NCBI RefSeq assembly: GCF_036898095.1
Contig: NC_090751.1
Span: 88,411,604-88,475,603 of the forward strand
Direction: 5' to 3'
DNA from: Palaemon carinicauda
Lineage: Eukaryota; Arthropoda; Malacostraca; Decapoda; Palaemonidae
Length of the DNA stretch: 64,000 nucleotides
A program made the translations under genes and the position numbers. The notes beneath the pieces are model-generated. The model did not search any database. It was not told the DNA's origin and saw nothing but the letters and a program-made list of their open reading frames with translations. How positions within the stretch are numbered: position 1 is the stretch's first letter; every line of letters starts with the position of its first letter. Shown here one piece after another: positions 31,683 through 41,784 of this stretch.

Positions 31683-32507
31683 TAGACGAGAGAGAGAAAA
31701 AGGTTAGTTTGATGTACCTGCTCGAGAATGTTAGGCCATCACACGTCAGAAAGGAAATTTGCACTCTCCACTATCGGCACAATGAGAGAATACTTCCCAG
31801 ATGGTCCACTCCATACCCTACCCGAAGGATAGCATCAAAACAGATATAGAGGCACAGGTGTAAGCTGAACCCGCCTGTTAGGACCGAGACCAAGAAATTA
31901 TGGAATCATCCTCCCCATACCTGTAATGACGGGCTTCCGGCCAAAAGCCGAGAGTCCTACCCCAAGCATTGGATCCCCCTGGATTCCGAAGACCTAACAC
32001 TTGAGAATAGTTCCGCCAAAAAGGTCCAAACCATCTTCGGGATGGCTGAAATCATCCAATACTCTCACATATAGCTTTGAATGCAAACACCTCCCAACCG
32101 TGACACCTCCTCCCACTCATCAAAGCAGGCAGCAATAAAGGATGTATGAACATCCCCGCTGGGGCTACAATGGATGTAGAAACATCCAAGCCATAGGAAA
32201 AAAAAAAAAAAATAATAATAAATATATATGTACATAATATATACACAAATATAATGAGGGAAATTTTTCTCATAGAGTTTGGAAAGCAAGACGAAAGAAA
32301 GTTTATGAAATTAGGATAAGGTCGAAGTAATATTGAGAAAAAGAAAAAGGTGAAAGAGAGAAATTTAGATTCAAACTGGGAGAGAAATTTCCCCAAGTTC
32401 GAGAGCCCTCTTGCCCGTCACCAAGTTTCAGTACGGGAATGAAATGCCGTGCTGAAGCTCAATGACTTCATCAAAGCATTCTCTCATTAAGAGGGATGGC
32501 CTCATGA

Positions 32508-34596
32508 AGACAATCATACTCTTCTTCATCCTCAACAGGTTCTCCAAAAGAAGAAGAATTCTTTTTCAAGCAAAATTCCAGACGAACCTCTTCCAGACGC
32601 GCATCCCTATTGAACATGTCCAGACACATCTTACCAGCAATCCTCTTCGGAGAGTGTCTCTTAAGGGCAAATCACCTGTGCGCTTCAACCCCAGCTCGCT
32701 CTTCCTTTTTCAGAATTACCCCTCACCAAACACTGAAGAGAAAGCAAAATATTATTAGTCTCTAAAATTCCCAGCTAGAGAGAGAAATCTTTCACAAACG
32801 GATGATACCCGAGTGAGTTGTCAGTGAGCCAGCTGGGGGGGGGATGTCTCCTCCCCACTACTGACATCATTCTCCTATGTAAAGGACGATGGTTTGCATT
32901 TCATGTAGAAAAAAAAAAATAAATAGGTACAGTACCCCAGTCAGTAAAGGGTTGTGTACGGGACTGGACATGCTTAAGTAATTATATAAAAAGGTTTTTT
33001 TTTAGCAAGAAAACAAATTTTCATAAAATATACACATTTTCCTAGACAAAACTCTAAATTTACAAATTCCAAGAAGTCACGAGTCACACCCATCAAGCCA
33101 TAAACTGATGAAGTATCCATACTTCACTTGCTGCAAATTTCATCTTCATTTCATCATAAATACAAAGCAAAATTCAACAATTCAAATAAAAAGTTTGAGA
33201 AAAAGATTAATTATCCCTGGATATGATGCTACTGTGCCTTTAAACTCCTTGGGACCAAAGATAAAAGTAGAAGCGTCTTTGAGAAGAGGGTGGGAGGGGC
33301 TACTCGTCTGGGCTCACCACTTGTCATTTACCTCAAAAAATTCAACAGCATTCCAGCTCCACTGAAGACATAATTCATTTTAAAAGGTGGAAGGTTTATA
33401 TACACGTAGGAAGAAATATTGTATTCCTTCAATATATACAGTAATGCAAAAATAAAGTGATTGATATTTAGTACATTTATAATACAGTACTAAATTACAA
33501 TATTCATAAAGTACAGCACCAGTACTGTATGTTTGAAAACCATTTGCAAAATTTTCTAGATCTAATGTTTAATGGTAATTTCTTTAGTTCGTGATACTGT
33601 ATACCAGTACAGTAACTATATAATTACAGTCAGAAGAATAAATAATTTAAGATAACCCATGTGACATTAATAGATTAACAGTGATTCTTTTATACTGCGA
33701 CTTCAGTATTCTAAAGACTCTAGTGTATGGTATTTACCTCCTGGCACGAATCCTTGTCAACTCTTGCTCACTCCTTTCAAAATATGTCGATCTTGACTGT
33801 AGATAACTACAATACTTGGAAACTTTTCTCCATAATTGCAACATCTAGTGGATAATGAAGTTTCTATGCATGGTGTTTTCCTCAGCAGTTTGTTTACATG
33901 CACAATCTGAAAATGTGAAAGTATACTTCATAATAAAGACAAATACTGAAAAACAATATTTTAAAATGAACAGTTCTATTTAGCTATAGTTGCAGATCAA
34001 AATTCAAGAAAACCTGTTCTTATGTTACCATATAATCAATATAAAGTAACAATACCAATTTAATCTTTTCCTTCTTACACATGAAAAAAGTAAAACAAAA
34101 CTTGTCATATTAAAATTGTTCGAGTGAAATAGAAGAATCAATTTTGATGGTACTCCATTGTAAACTTGATGAATGAGAAACAGATTCTAGAAACATTTAA
34201 AATTGTCTTCTTCCTCCTGATGACTTGAAGTACTATAAATAACAGTTGTCAAATCATGTTGAAGGGGGATAACACCACCACTATTGCTGAGAATTGTCTG
34301 AATTTCTACAAAATGAGACATTTTGATTGGATCGTTAGCATACAAGGGGGAACAGAATTCAAGTTGATGACGGTGGAGGCAGGGAAAACAGGGAACCAAT
34401 ATCATTTCCAAATACTGTATTAAACGGAACCAAAGGCTCCAGATCCAAGATTTTCCACTCAAGCAAAAATTAACCTGCCTCATACATCTTGTGATGATGC
34501 CTCTCTTACTGGAAGAACTAAATAACCAAGAACTAGGACGCAACCGAATAAAATAAGGAGGTTGAAAAATATTTGAGAACTTAAGAATACATCTAA
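32508..34596. other. AT-rich sequence with DIRS-like remnants; no clear gene
   Basis: At 32870-32905 the bases CTCCTATGTAAAGGACGATG match, inverted, a terminus-like stretch at 51717-51757, so 32508-32905 may be the end of a family D DIRS element. The minus-strand frame at 34187-34350 (S-H-F-V-E-I-Q-T-I-L-S-N-S, then I-Y-S-T-S-S-H-Q) resembles the domain just upstream of the DIRS reverse transcriptase. Between 32910 and 34180 I see AT-rich sequence with many TACAGTA motifs and one weak exon-like pair (see findings). No host gene can be supported. Confidence 0.4.
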
Positions 34597-34713
34597 AAAA
34601 GGGATTTTGACGAAGGAAAAATCTATTTCTGGGGAGAGACCTGTGACGCCCGGTGAAAGGGTCCTTCTTTACACTTTTCTGATATAAATCTTCCAAATAT
34701 ACCAGAGAAAGAT

Positions 34714-34923
34714 AAAAGCATGGAATGCAGAGGTTACTACCCTCGCGCGAGCACCTTGTGGGTGTCGTGTATACATCAGGGGCGTGTGAAAACCACTATT
34801 CACAGGCTGTCTTCCATTTAGATAATTCCTTCATCAAAGGGAAGGGCCGTAACAGAGGCCCTAGAAACCACACTTGGACCACGCCACCGACACCTAACAC
34901 GAGCACCCTCTAGGACATCCTTC
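34714..34923. repeat. DIRS-A2 terminal inverted repeat, 3' side
   Basis: It is the inverse of 50655-50865 with few differences, sharing AAAAGCATGGAATGCAGAGG and ACCACACTTGGACCACGCC. The same repeat, more diverged, is at 845-1045 in A1. The segment 34597-34713 outside it is the outer 3' end. Confidence 0.9.
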
Positions 34924-34974
34924 CGCAAGAACATATGGCTTGGCAAGGAAAGGGTGGGTCCGTACAAAAATAAC

Positions 34975-35085
34975 CGGGAAGGGTTTCACCGGGCGTCACA
35001 GGTCTCTCCCCAGAAATAGATTTTTCCTTCGTCAAAATCCCTTTTCTGGGTCGACCTGTGACGGCCGGTGAAAATGTACCAGAGA
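34975..35085. repeat. DIRS-A2 internal complementary region (ICR)
   Basis: Bases 34986-35045 are the reverse complement of the outer 3' end 34597-34660 (shared CTATTTCTGGGGAGAGACC), so the two can form a hairpin with a loop of about 320 bases. Bases from 35046 (CTGGGTCGACCTG) should mirror the 5' outer end, which is not present at 50865. Confidence 0.8.
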
Positions 35086-35451
35086 ATGCCTTCCAAGCCC
35101 AATAAAGTAATAACATAATAAGGAGAATACAAACACCATGTAAGACAATAATATAATATAATAATGTAAGTAAACATCAAATTACAAACTAGACAAATGA
35201 CATAGGGAACGTAAGGCTAAATAAATATGAAGACAAGGAATCAACTGAGTGTCGAAACGCAAAAGGCATCAAACCTTACATGTCTAAGCATATCTAAACA
35301 TTAAAGGAACGGTAAAAACAATAACAGTTAAACCATAGGAATTAAACATGGTAAAAATCATAGGGCTAACGAACTACCCAGGAGAGTGGCGACGTGGTGT
35401 GAGTGGCGGGTAGGAGGGAGAAGAAAAGAGATGGAAGAAAGGAAGAAGAGA

Positions 35452-36271
35452 TTAATGGGGAGAGATAAGACTCCCCGCTGCAACCGTTGGGTATTTAAGG
35501 GCCTGTAAGTTCTTTAGATAGTGGCGTTTGAAAACCATAGGAGATTTCCAACCCGTATATTTTTTAAGGTCATCAAAGTCCCTGTTCTGTTAGTAATTGA
35601 TGGAGGTAGCTACTGACCGTATATCATGAGCATGGGGAAATGATTCCGGATTAGTATGTTTAATGAAGTAGAGGATTTGTTGTCTGATACCTTGAATGGA
35701 AATAGTACCTCCTTGTTTCTTGATAAACAAGGGGCCAGACGAGCGGGTGGCAGTTCTAGCTAAAAAGGCCCTGAGAGTAGTGACTGGACACAGAGAAAGG
35801 ATCCTGGGGAAGAGGGATAATCTTCCGAGGGGAGTACCTATTTTGCGGATCCTCATTTTTAGCTAGGAAAGCTCTGTCTGGAGAAAGGAGTACTTCGTCT
35901 GAAGGGAAGAAATCTATGTTTTCCGGGTTTCGTGAGAGAGCTGCTAGTTCTGATATTCTAGCACCTGAGGCCAAAGCCGTTAAAAATAAAGTCTTCCTAA
36001 GAAGAGTGATATAAGAGCAGGATTCATTGTCCGTGTCCGACGCAAGTTTGAGGACATCGTTCAGAGACCAAGATACCTTTTGTGGCCGAACCGAAGGTCG
36101 AAGCCTAGCACACGCTTTTGGAAAAGATGAGAAATAGGAATCAGCTAGGTTAATGTTAAACCCAACAAGGAAGAACTTGTTCAAAGCTGACTTGATGGTG
36201 GTTAAAGTTCTAGCTGCTAGGCCTTTGTCAAATAGGAACCTCAAGAAAGAGATGGCTAAATTCGGAGACAT
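35452..36271 (-). pseudogene. DIRS-A2 tyrosine recombinase, one frameshift
   Basis: Frame 36271-35756 holds the N-terminal SAM-like part (L-T-T-I-K-S-A-L-N-K-F) and box I (A-L-A-S-G-A-R-I-S-E-L-A-A-L-S). Near 35830 the frame changes to 35856-35590, with H-D-I-R-S for the box II histidine and arginine. A further break around 35590 precedes the W and Y region, which ends at the stop 35452-35454. In A1 the part after the break reads through in one frame. No recombinase activity is expected from this copy. Confidence 0.8.
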
Positions 36272-36439
36272 ACGAGTATGGTCTGAATTCTTAGGAAATC
36301 TGCTAGTTTCTTAACGGCCGAATCATATTGACGAATTGTCGAGTCCCTTTTGTCTGATTCGATGAAGAGAACGTTTTCCGGGTCAATGTTCGCATCTCTA
36401 CGAGCTGCAAACTTCATGTAGTCCACAAAGTTAGAGTTT

Positions 36440-37930
36440 TGGCTATCCTTGAGGAATCTGACACAGTGAGTTTAGATTACTTGGGTCAGTTTGGGGAACG
36501 GGATCCGGAAGGGACGGAGTTTCAACTCGAGGAGGAGAGGAAACCAACTGTTCTTTGGCCAGTGAGGTGCTACTAAAGCCACTGCTCCCCGGAAGGAGCG
36601 TAGTTTGTGTAAAACTTTCATTAGAAGATTCACTGGGGGGAATTAGGTAAATCTTCTTCCAATGGTTCCAATCCAGGGTTAATGCATCCATGGCATAAGC
36701 CTGAGGGTCCAGGGTTGGGGTCACATAACAAGGAAGTTTGTGATTCATCTGAGTTGCGAATAGATCTACCTGGAGGCCCGGAACCAGCCCGAGTATCCAC
36801 CGGAATGAAATTATGTCTAGAGACTATTCTGATTCCAGTGGTTTCGTCCTGGATAGTGAGTCCGCTCTGACATTCTGGACTCCCGCTAAGTGAGTTGCTG
36901 ACAGGAACCAGTTCTTTCCTGTTGCCAAGGCGAAGATAGTGACCAGGATCTGATTCAGGTTGGGTGACTTGGATCCGCCTCTGTTGACGCAGTGTACTAC
37001 GGCTGTGCTGTCTGACACTACTCTGATGTGGGTCGACCTCGGAGGAGAGTCTCTCTTCAGGGTCAAGAACACTGCCATGGCTTCGAGAGCATTGATATGG
37101 AACTGTTTCATGGCGAGTGACCAAGAGCCCTGAAACATCTGATGTTCGGAGTAACCCTCCCATCCACTTAGAGACGCGTCTGTATGAATTGTCACTTGTG
37201 GAGGTGGGAATTGTAGAGGAACCGATTGGAGAGGTTCTTCGGTTCGCACCATGGGCGTAGTCTCATTTTCAAGACAGAGGGGATCTTCGAGACCTTGTCT
37301 CTTAAAGGTACTGTAGCTCTCTTTCTCCAAACTCGATTGATGTCTTTGAATTTGGCTTTTAATAGGAGATCTGTTACTGAAGCGAATTGGAGAAGACCAA
37401 GGATTCTTTCTAAGGCTTTTCTGGACACCTGCTTGTGATTGAGAAAATTCTTGATCTTGGAAGCTATTTCTCTTACCTTTTTGGAAGGAAGAGACAGCGT
37501 GTGCTTCGAAAGGTCCCACTGAATGCCTAACCATTCGAAGTGGCCTGATGGTTGCAGGCGGGACTTTTGGAGATTGACCCGAAATCCCAGGTTGGCGAGA
37601 AATCGAAGTACTTTCTTCGTAGCTCTGTTGCTTTCCATGGCCGACCGGGCCCAAATGAGCCAATCGTCCAGATAAGCAATGATCTGTATCCCTTGGTTCC
37701 TGAGTTGTTCTAACACTGTCTCTCCCAGTTTCGTGAATATCCTGGGAGCAATGTTGAGGCCGAAGGTATGACTTTGAACGCAAAGGCTTTCCTGCCTAGG
37801 CGGAAACCTAGATAAGAGAGAAGTTTCGAGCTATTGGCACATGATAATAGACGCCGGTAAGGTCGATAGAGGTGGTGACGGCCCCACGGGGAAGTAAGGT
37901 CCGTACCTGAGAGATAGTCAACATCCGGAA
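36440..37930 (-). pseudogene. DIRS-A2 RT (3' part) and RNase H
   Basis: Frame 37716-37192 has the RT active site I-A-Y-L-D-D-W-L-I-W (Y-L-D-D) and V-N-L-Q-K-S, W-L-G-I-Q-W-D. RNase H is in frame 37783-36824 with I-H-T-D-A-S-L-S-G-W-E-G, F-H-I-N-A-L-E-A-M-A, V-S-D-S-T-A-V-V and V-R-A-D-S-L-S-R, so its acidic residues are kept. The RT start lies across LINE-1b at 44426-44583. The bases 36823-36440 link to the recombinase and carry no clear motif. At least two frame changes are needed. Confidence 0.85.
37917..37930. repeat. Target-site duplication of LINE-1b, 3' side
   Basis: GTCAACATCCGGAA, repeated exactly at 44426-44439. Both copies lie in the DIRS-A2 RT gene and removing one rejoins the host element. 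Confidence 0.97.
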
Positions 37931-38080
37931 TGAATGAATGATTTAAAGTTTTCAGGCATCCTGACATCTAAGGTCATTGACGCCGGTAACATTTAATTTA
38001 TATATACAAAAGTAAAAAATGAAATAAAATAAAAAATTAGAGTATTCAATTAAAATCATAAAAATTGAATGTCATAAAAG

Positions 38081-41000
38081 TTAAATATTTTTCAGAAGAC
38101 CTGCTTCTGAAAGAAATCTAAAAATGCCACTTGCATGGTAGGACACATCATTTCCAAGAATCTTGGCAAGGATGAACCTGCCACCCTCACCTCGAGCCTC
38201 AAACAAATATCTATTCCGCAAGATGTCATAATTGGGGCATTCGGTCAACAAATGCCTTACTGTTAGAGGTACTAAACAGTTGTCACAATACGGTTGCTGT
38301 TGGCCCTTCAACAGAAACTCATGTGTCAACCGAGTGTGACCAATACGGAGACGACAAAGAGACGTCTCCCATTTTCGGGGCATCATATTATACCTCCAAG
38401 GAGATATGTCATTTGTTACTTCCCTCATTTTATTGCCATCTTGACTATCCCATTGCTGTTGCCATTTATTGCAAACCAATTTCTTGATGTCAGGTAAGAA
38501 ATCATTACAGGGAATGGGATATCTTCTTGGCAGCAACTCTGATGCAGCCTCCTTAGCCAGTGAATCTGCCTTCTCATTCCCGGACACACCTACATGTGCT
38601 GGAACCCAACAAAATTGAACTGTTATACCTCTCCGTCCAATAAGGAAAAGCCATTCTAAAATCTTTAAAACTAGAGGGTTATTAGAATTAAAAGCTTCCA
38701 TAGCTTGAAGGACACTCCTTGCATCACTAAAAATTGTAAAATTACCCTCCTTCTCCAACGCTATTTTCTCAATAGCAGTTAATATGCCATACAGTTCGGC
38801 AGTAAATATGGAAGCGGTCAGAGGAAGTGCACCTCTACAATTAAAACCATTACTATGTACTCCAAATCCAACGCCAGCATCAGATTTGGAGCCATCAGTA
38901 TAGATAAAAGTTGATCCTCTATGTTCTTTAACATGTTCATTAAAAAGAGACCTGGCTTCTATGTCTGACATATTCTTCTTATCTCCGATAAAATATTTAC
39001 AAAAAGATATCTCTGGTAACTTCCATGGAGGCGTTGATGAGATCTTGAATGGAAGTATCTTATTTCTAATTATATCCAGACTATCTAATAATCGTTTCAC
39101 CCGAAAGCCATAAGGTTGAGGGGATTTTGGGTGCAACTCAAAGTATGATGCTTGTCTTACAAGGCTTGCAGTCTGAAAGGCTAGAGAGTTAGGGAGTCTT
39201 TGCAATCTAAACCAATACCGAAGAATGGAAGACATTCGGTAAAGGTCTAGAGGTAACTCTCCAGCATCAACAAGGAGACTTGGGATAGGCGAGGTTTTAA
39301 AAGCTCCAGTAGACAATCTAATACCTGCATGATGTATCGAGTCTAATATTTTTAACCGGCTTGGGGTGGCTGAAGAATATACCTCACAACCATAACTAAT
39401 TTTGGAAAAAATCAAGGCCTTGTATAATTTTAAAATAGTATTGCGGTCTGCCCCCCATGATGTATGGGATAATACTTTTAAGATATTCAGAGCTTCAACA
39501 CATTTAGCTTTTAGCGCTTTTAGGTGAGAAACCCATGTAAGTTTACAGTCAAATATCAAACCTAAAAATTTGGTTTCCGATACACATGGTATCCGTTGAC
39601 CTTTAATGTATATATCCGGGTCTGGATGTACTCCCCGGATACGACAAAAATGGACAATGGTAGTTTTACTTGTCGAGAACTTGAATCCACTCATGTCAGC
39701 CCACTGGATAATTTTATCAATAGAGAGTTGGATTTTTCTCTCAACCATTGCCATTCTAGTGCCAGCAAATGATATTGAGAGATCATCCACAAATAATGTT
39801 GAGAGAACATCCTGGGGAATGGCTGAGGATATCCCATTAATTGCTAGTGCAAAAAGGGTTACACTCAGCACACTACCCTGAGGAACTCCTTCTTCCTGGC
39901 ACTTACTCTCTGATAGAGTTTCCCCCACTCTCACTTGAAAAACTCTACGTGAAAGAAATGCCTGAATAAATAGTGGCAGCTCTCCTCTCAATCCCAATTC
40001 ATGAATGGTTTTAAGAATACCATATCTCCATGTGGTATCATATGCCTTTTCAAGGTCAAAAAATACTGTAACATGGTGCTGTTTGGAAGCAAAGGCTTCA
40101 CAAATAGAAGACTCAAGTCGTATCAACACATCAGTCGTTGAGTGCATTTTTCGGAATCCACATTGAATCGGTGATAAAATACCTTTCTTTTCAAGGTACC
40201 ATATCAGCCTTGCATTGACCATCTTCTCCATAATTTTACATAAACAAGATGTCAATGCAATAGGACGATAGTTTGCTGCTAAAAACTTGTCTTTACCAGG
40301 TTTTAAAAAGGCTAAAATAATGGCTAGTTCCCAAACACTTGGGTAACTATGATCATGCCATATTCTATTAATAATGCTTAAAATAAATAGCTTTGTATTA
40401 AAATGTACATGTTTAATCATTGCATATGGAATTCCATCGGGACCAGGGGCTGTATCGTTGCAATGAGCAAGTGCGGAATCAAATTCTCTTTCAGTGAAAG
40501 GAGAATTATACGACTCTTCCCTTCTTGTTGCAAAATTTAAAATTTTATTTTCTTCAGTGCTCCTATACTGGTGACCAGGGGCTCCTTCACACTTGCTGGA
40601 TACATTTGAAAAATGATTAGCCAAGGCATTGCTAACTTCATTTGCTTCAGTTACATACTGGCCATTCACCTTCAACACTGGTGGTGGGTTGGGGGTGAAT
40701 TTGCCAGCTATCCTTTTTACTTTCCTCCACACAGAAGATGGTGGTGTTCTACTGTTAATGGAGGAAACAAAAGACATCCATGACTGGCGCCTTGCTTCTT
40801 TCATGGCACGACGGAACTGTGCTCTACATTTCTTGTACATAATTAAATTCTCATCAGTTCGGAGTCTACGCAATCGTGTTAGAGATCTTCTTGTGGCTCT
40901 GTGGAGTGCAGTTAGTTCTGAAGACCACCACGGGACTGGTCGTCGTTTGAATAACCCTGTTGTTTTGGGAATTGAATTGACTCCTGCTGTATGAAGAGTT

Positions 41001-41770
41001 CCATTCAGCAGGTCTATAGCATCATCAATACTTTCAAACTGTTCTGCTCTCCCTTCGATTTCACTTAGCTCAGAAAATTTAACCCAGTCTGCCTTGTCTA
41101 GATTCCAACGTGGCGATCTTTGCAAAGGTGGACCCTTGTTGGTGTTTATAATGATTGGTGCATGATCACTAGTATGCCAATCATCTAATGTCCTCCAATC
41201 AAAATCAAGAAGGCAGTTAGAACTTGCAATTGAAAGGTCAATGCATGACAAAGTACCTGTCTGAACATGGAAGTGCGTGGGCTCTCCTGTATTAAGGAGC
41301 CCCACATCCTCATTCTCCACAATTGATGAGATAATATTGCCCCTTGTGTTGGCCAAAACATCACCCCATAAAGGATGTCTACCATTCATATCTCCCAGTA
41401 AGAGAAAAGGTTGAGGGAGTTGTTGAATAACTTCTGCTAAATCATCATATAAAATATCATCATTTGGAGGTAAGTACAGAGAGCATATTGTATATTTTCT
41501 CCCTATATCAATTTGTACAACAACTGCCTGCAGGGTTGTACGTATAGACATGGGTATTTGGGGAACATCTCGACGAATGTACATGAGACTTCCGCCATGG
41601 CTCCCTGCTTGTTGATTATATGGTGTTCTATAGCTACCATACTCTCGAGGACTAGGAGTGTTAGAATCAAGCATACTTTCCTGTAGACATACTATTATGG
41701 GGGAATGCTCATGAATTAGGAGCTTAAGTTCTTCATATTTCGCCCTCAAACCCTGACAGTTCCATTGCAA
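38081..41770 (-). CDS. LINE-1b ORF2: AP endonuclease, reverse transcriptase, RNase H (1,229 aa)
   Basis: It nicks target DNA, copies the LINE RNA onto the nick and degrades the RNA. Residues 1-230 are the endonuclease: M-Q-W-N-C-Q-G-L-R, V-C-L-Q-E-S-M (catalytic Glu), L-L-G-D-M-N-G-R-H-P and T-S-D-H-A-P-I. RT is at about 480-760: N-Y-R-P-I-A-L-T-S, F-F-D-L-E-K-A-Y-D-T-T-W (first Asp), E-G-V-P-Q-G-S-V-L-S and L-F-V-D-D-L-S-I-S (F-V-D-D). RNase H is at about 950-1090: F-I-Y-T-D-G-S-K-S-D-A-G, T-A-E-L-Y-G-I-L-T-A, I-F-S-D-A-R-S and V-P-A-H-V-G-V-S-G-N-E-K-A-D. The C-terminal H-L-L-T-E-C-P-N-Y motif is typical of the group. The frame opens 14 bases after ORF1, so coupled translation is plausible. 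Confidence 0.95.
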   Translation of the reverse strand: MQWNCQGLRAKYEELKLLIHEHSPIIVCLQESMLDSNTPSPREYGSYRTPYNQQAGSHGGSLMYIRRDVPQIPMSIRTTLQAVVVQIDIGRKYTICSLYLPPNDDILYDDLAEVIQQLPQPFLLLGDMNGRHPLWGDVLANTRGNIISSIVENEDVGLLNTGEPTHFHVQTGTLSCIDLSIASSNCLLDFDWRTLDDWHTSDHAPIIINTNKGPPLQRSPRWNLDKADWVKFSELSEIEGRAEQFESIDDAIDLLNGTLHTAGVNSIPKTTGLFKRRPVPWWSSELTALHRATRRSLTRLRRLRTDENLIMYKKCRAQFRRAMKEARRQSWMSFVSSINSRTPPSSVWRKVKRIAGKFTPNPPPVLKVNGQYVTEANEVSNALANHFSNVSSKCEGAPGHQYRSTEENKILNFATRREESYNSPFTEREFDSALAHCNDTAPGPDGIPYAMIKHVHFNTKLFILSIINRIWHDHSYPSVWELAIILAFLKPGKDKFLAANYRPIALTSCLCKIMEKMVNARLIWYLEKKGILSPIQCGFRKMHSTTDVLIRLESSICEAFASKQHHVTVFFDLEKAYDTTWRYGILKTIHELGLRGELPLFIQAFLSRRVFQVRVGETLSESKCQEEGVPQGSVLSVTLFALAINGISSAIPQDVLSTLFVDDLSISFAGTRMAMVERKIQLSIDKIIQWADMSGFKFSTSKTTIVHFCRIRGVHPDPDIYIKGQRIPCVSETKFLGLIFDCKLTWVSHLKALKAKCVEALNILKVLSHTSWGADRNTILKLYKALIFSKISYGCEVYSSATPSRLKILDSIHHAGIRLSTGAFKTSPIPSLLVDAGELPLDLYRMSSILRYWFRLQRLPNSLAFQTASLVRQASYFELHPKSPQPYGFRVKRLLDSLDIIRNKILPFKISSTPPWKLPEISFCKYFIGDKKNMSDIEARSLFNEHVKEHRGSTFIYTDGSKSDAGVGFGVHSNGFNCRGALPLTASIFTAELYGILTAIEKIALEKEGNFTIFSDARSVLQAMEAFNSNNPLVLKILEWLFLIGRRGITVQFCWVPAHVGVSGNEKADSLAKEAASELLPRRYPIPCNDFLPDIKKLVCNKWQQQWDSQDGNKMREVTNDISPWRYNMMPRKWETSLCRLRIGHTRLTHEFLLKGQQQPYCDNCLVPLTVRHLLTECPNYDILRNRYLFEARGEGGRFILAKILGNDVSYHASGIFRFLSEAGLLKNI

Positions 41771-41784
41771 AATGGAGGAGAAAA

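Larger units (their letters stand above)
23494..32494 (-). mobile_element. LINE-1a: older full-length RNase H LINE with Tigger-1 inside
   Basis: The element is flanked by a 13-bp duplication GATGGCCTCATGA (23481-23493 and 32495-32507). Without the nested Tigger-1 (2,505 bp plus TA) it is 6,494 bp, against 6,495 bp for LINE-1b at 37931-44425, and it is collinear with it from the 5' leader to the (TGAT)n 3' tail. Both ORFs are broken by stops and frameshifts, so it is the older of the two copies. The 5' leader is 31683-32494. Confidence 0.92.

Noticed and set aside
34187..34696. Host gene with an acceptor-like TTTTGTAG and a 169-residue frame
   Set aside because: Its end resembles the domain upstream of DIRS RT (compare 14400-14330) and its start runs through the DIRS-A2 outer end, so transposon debris is the better reading.
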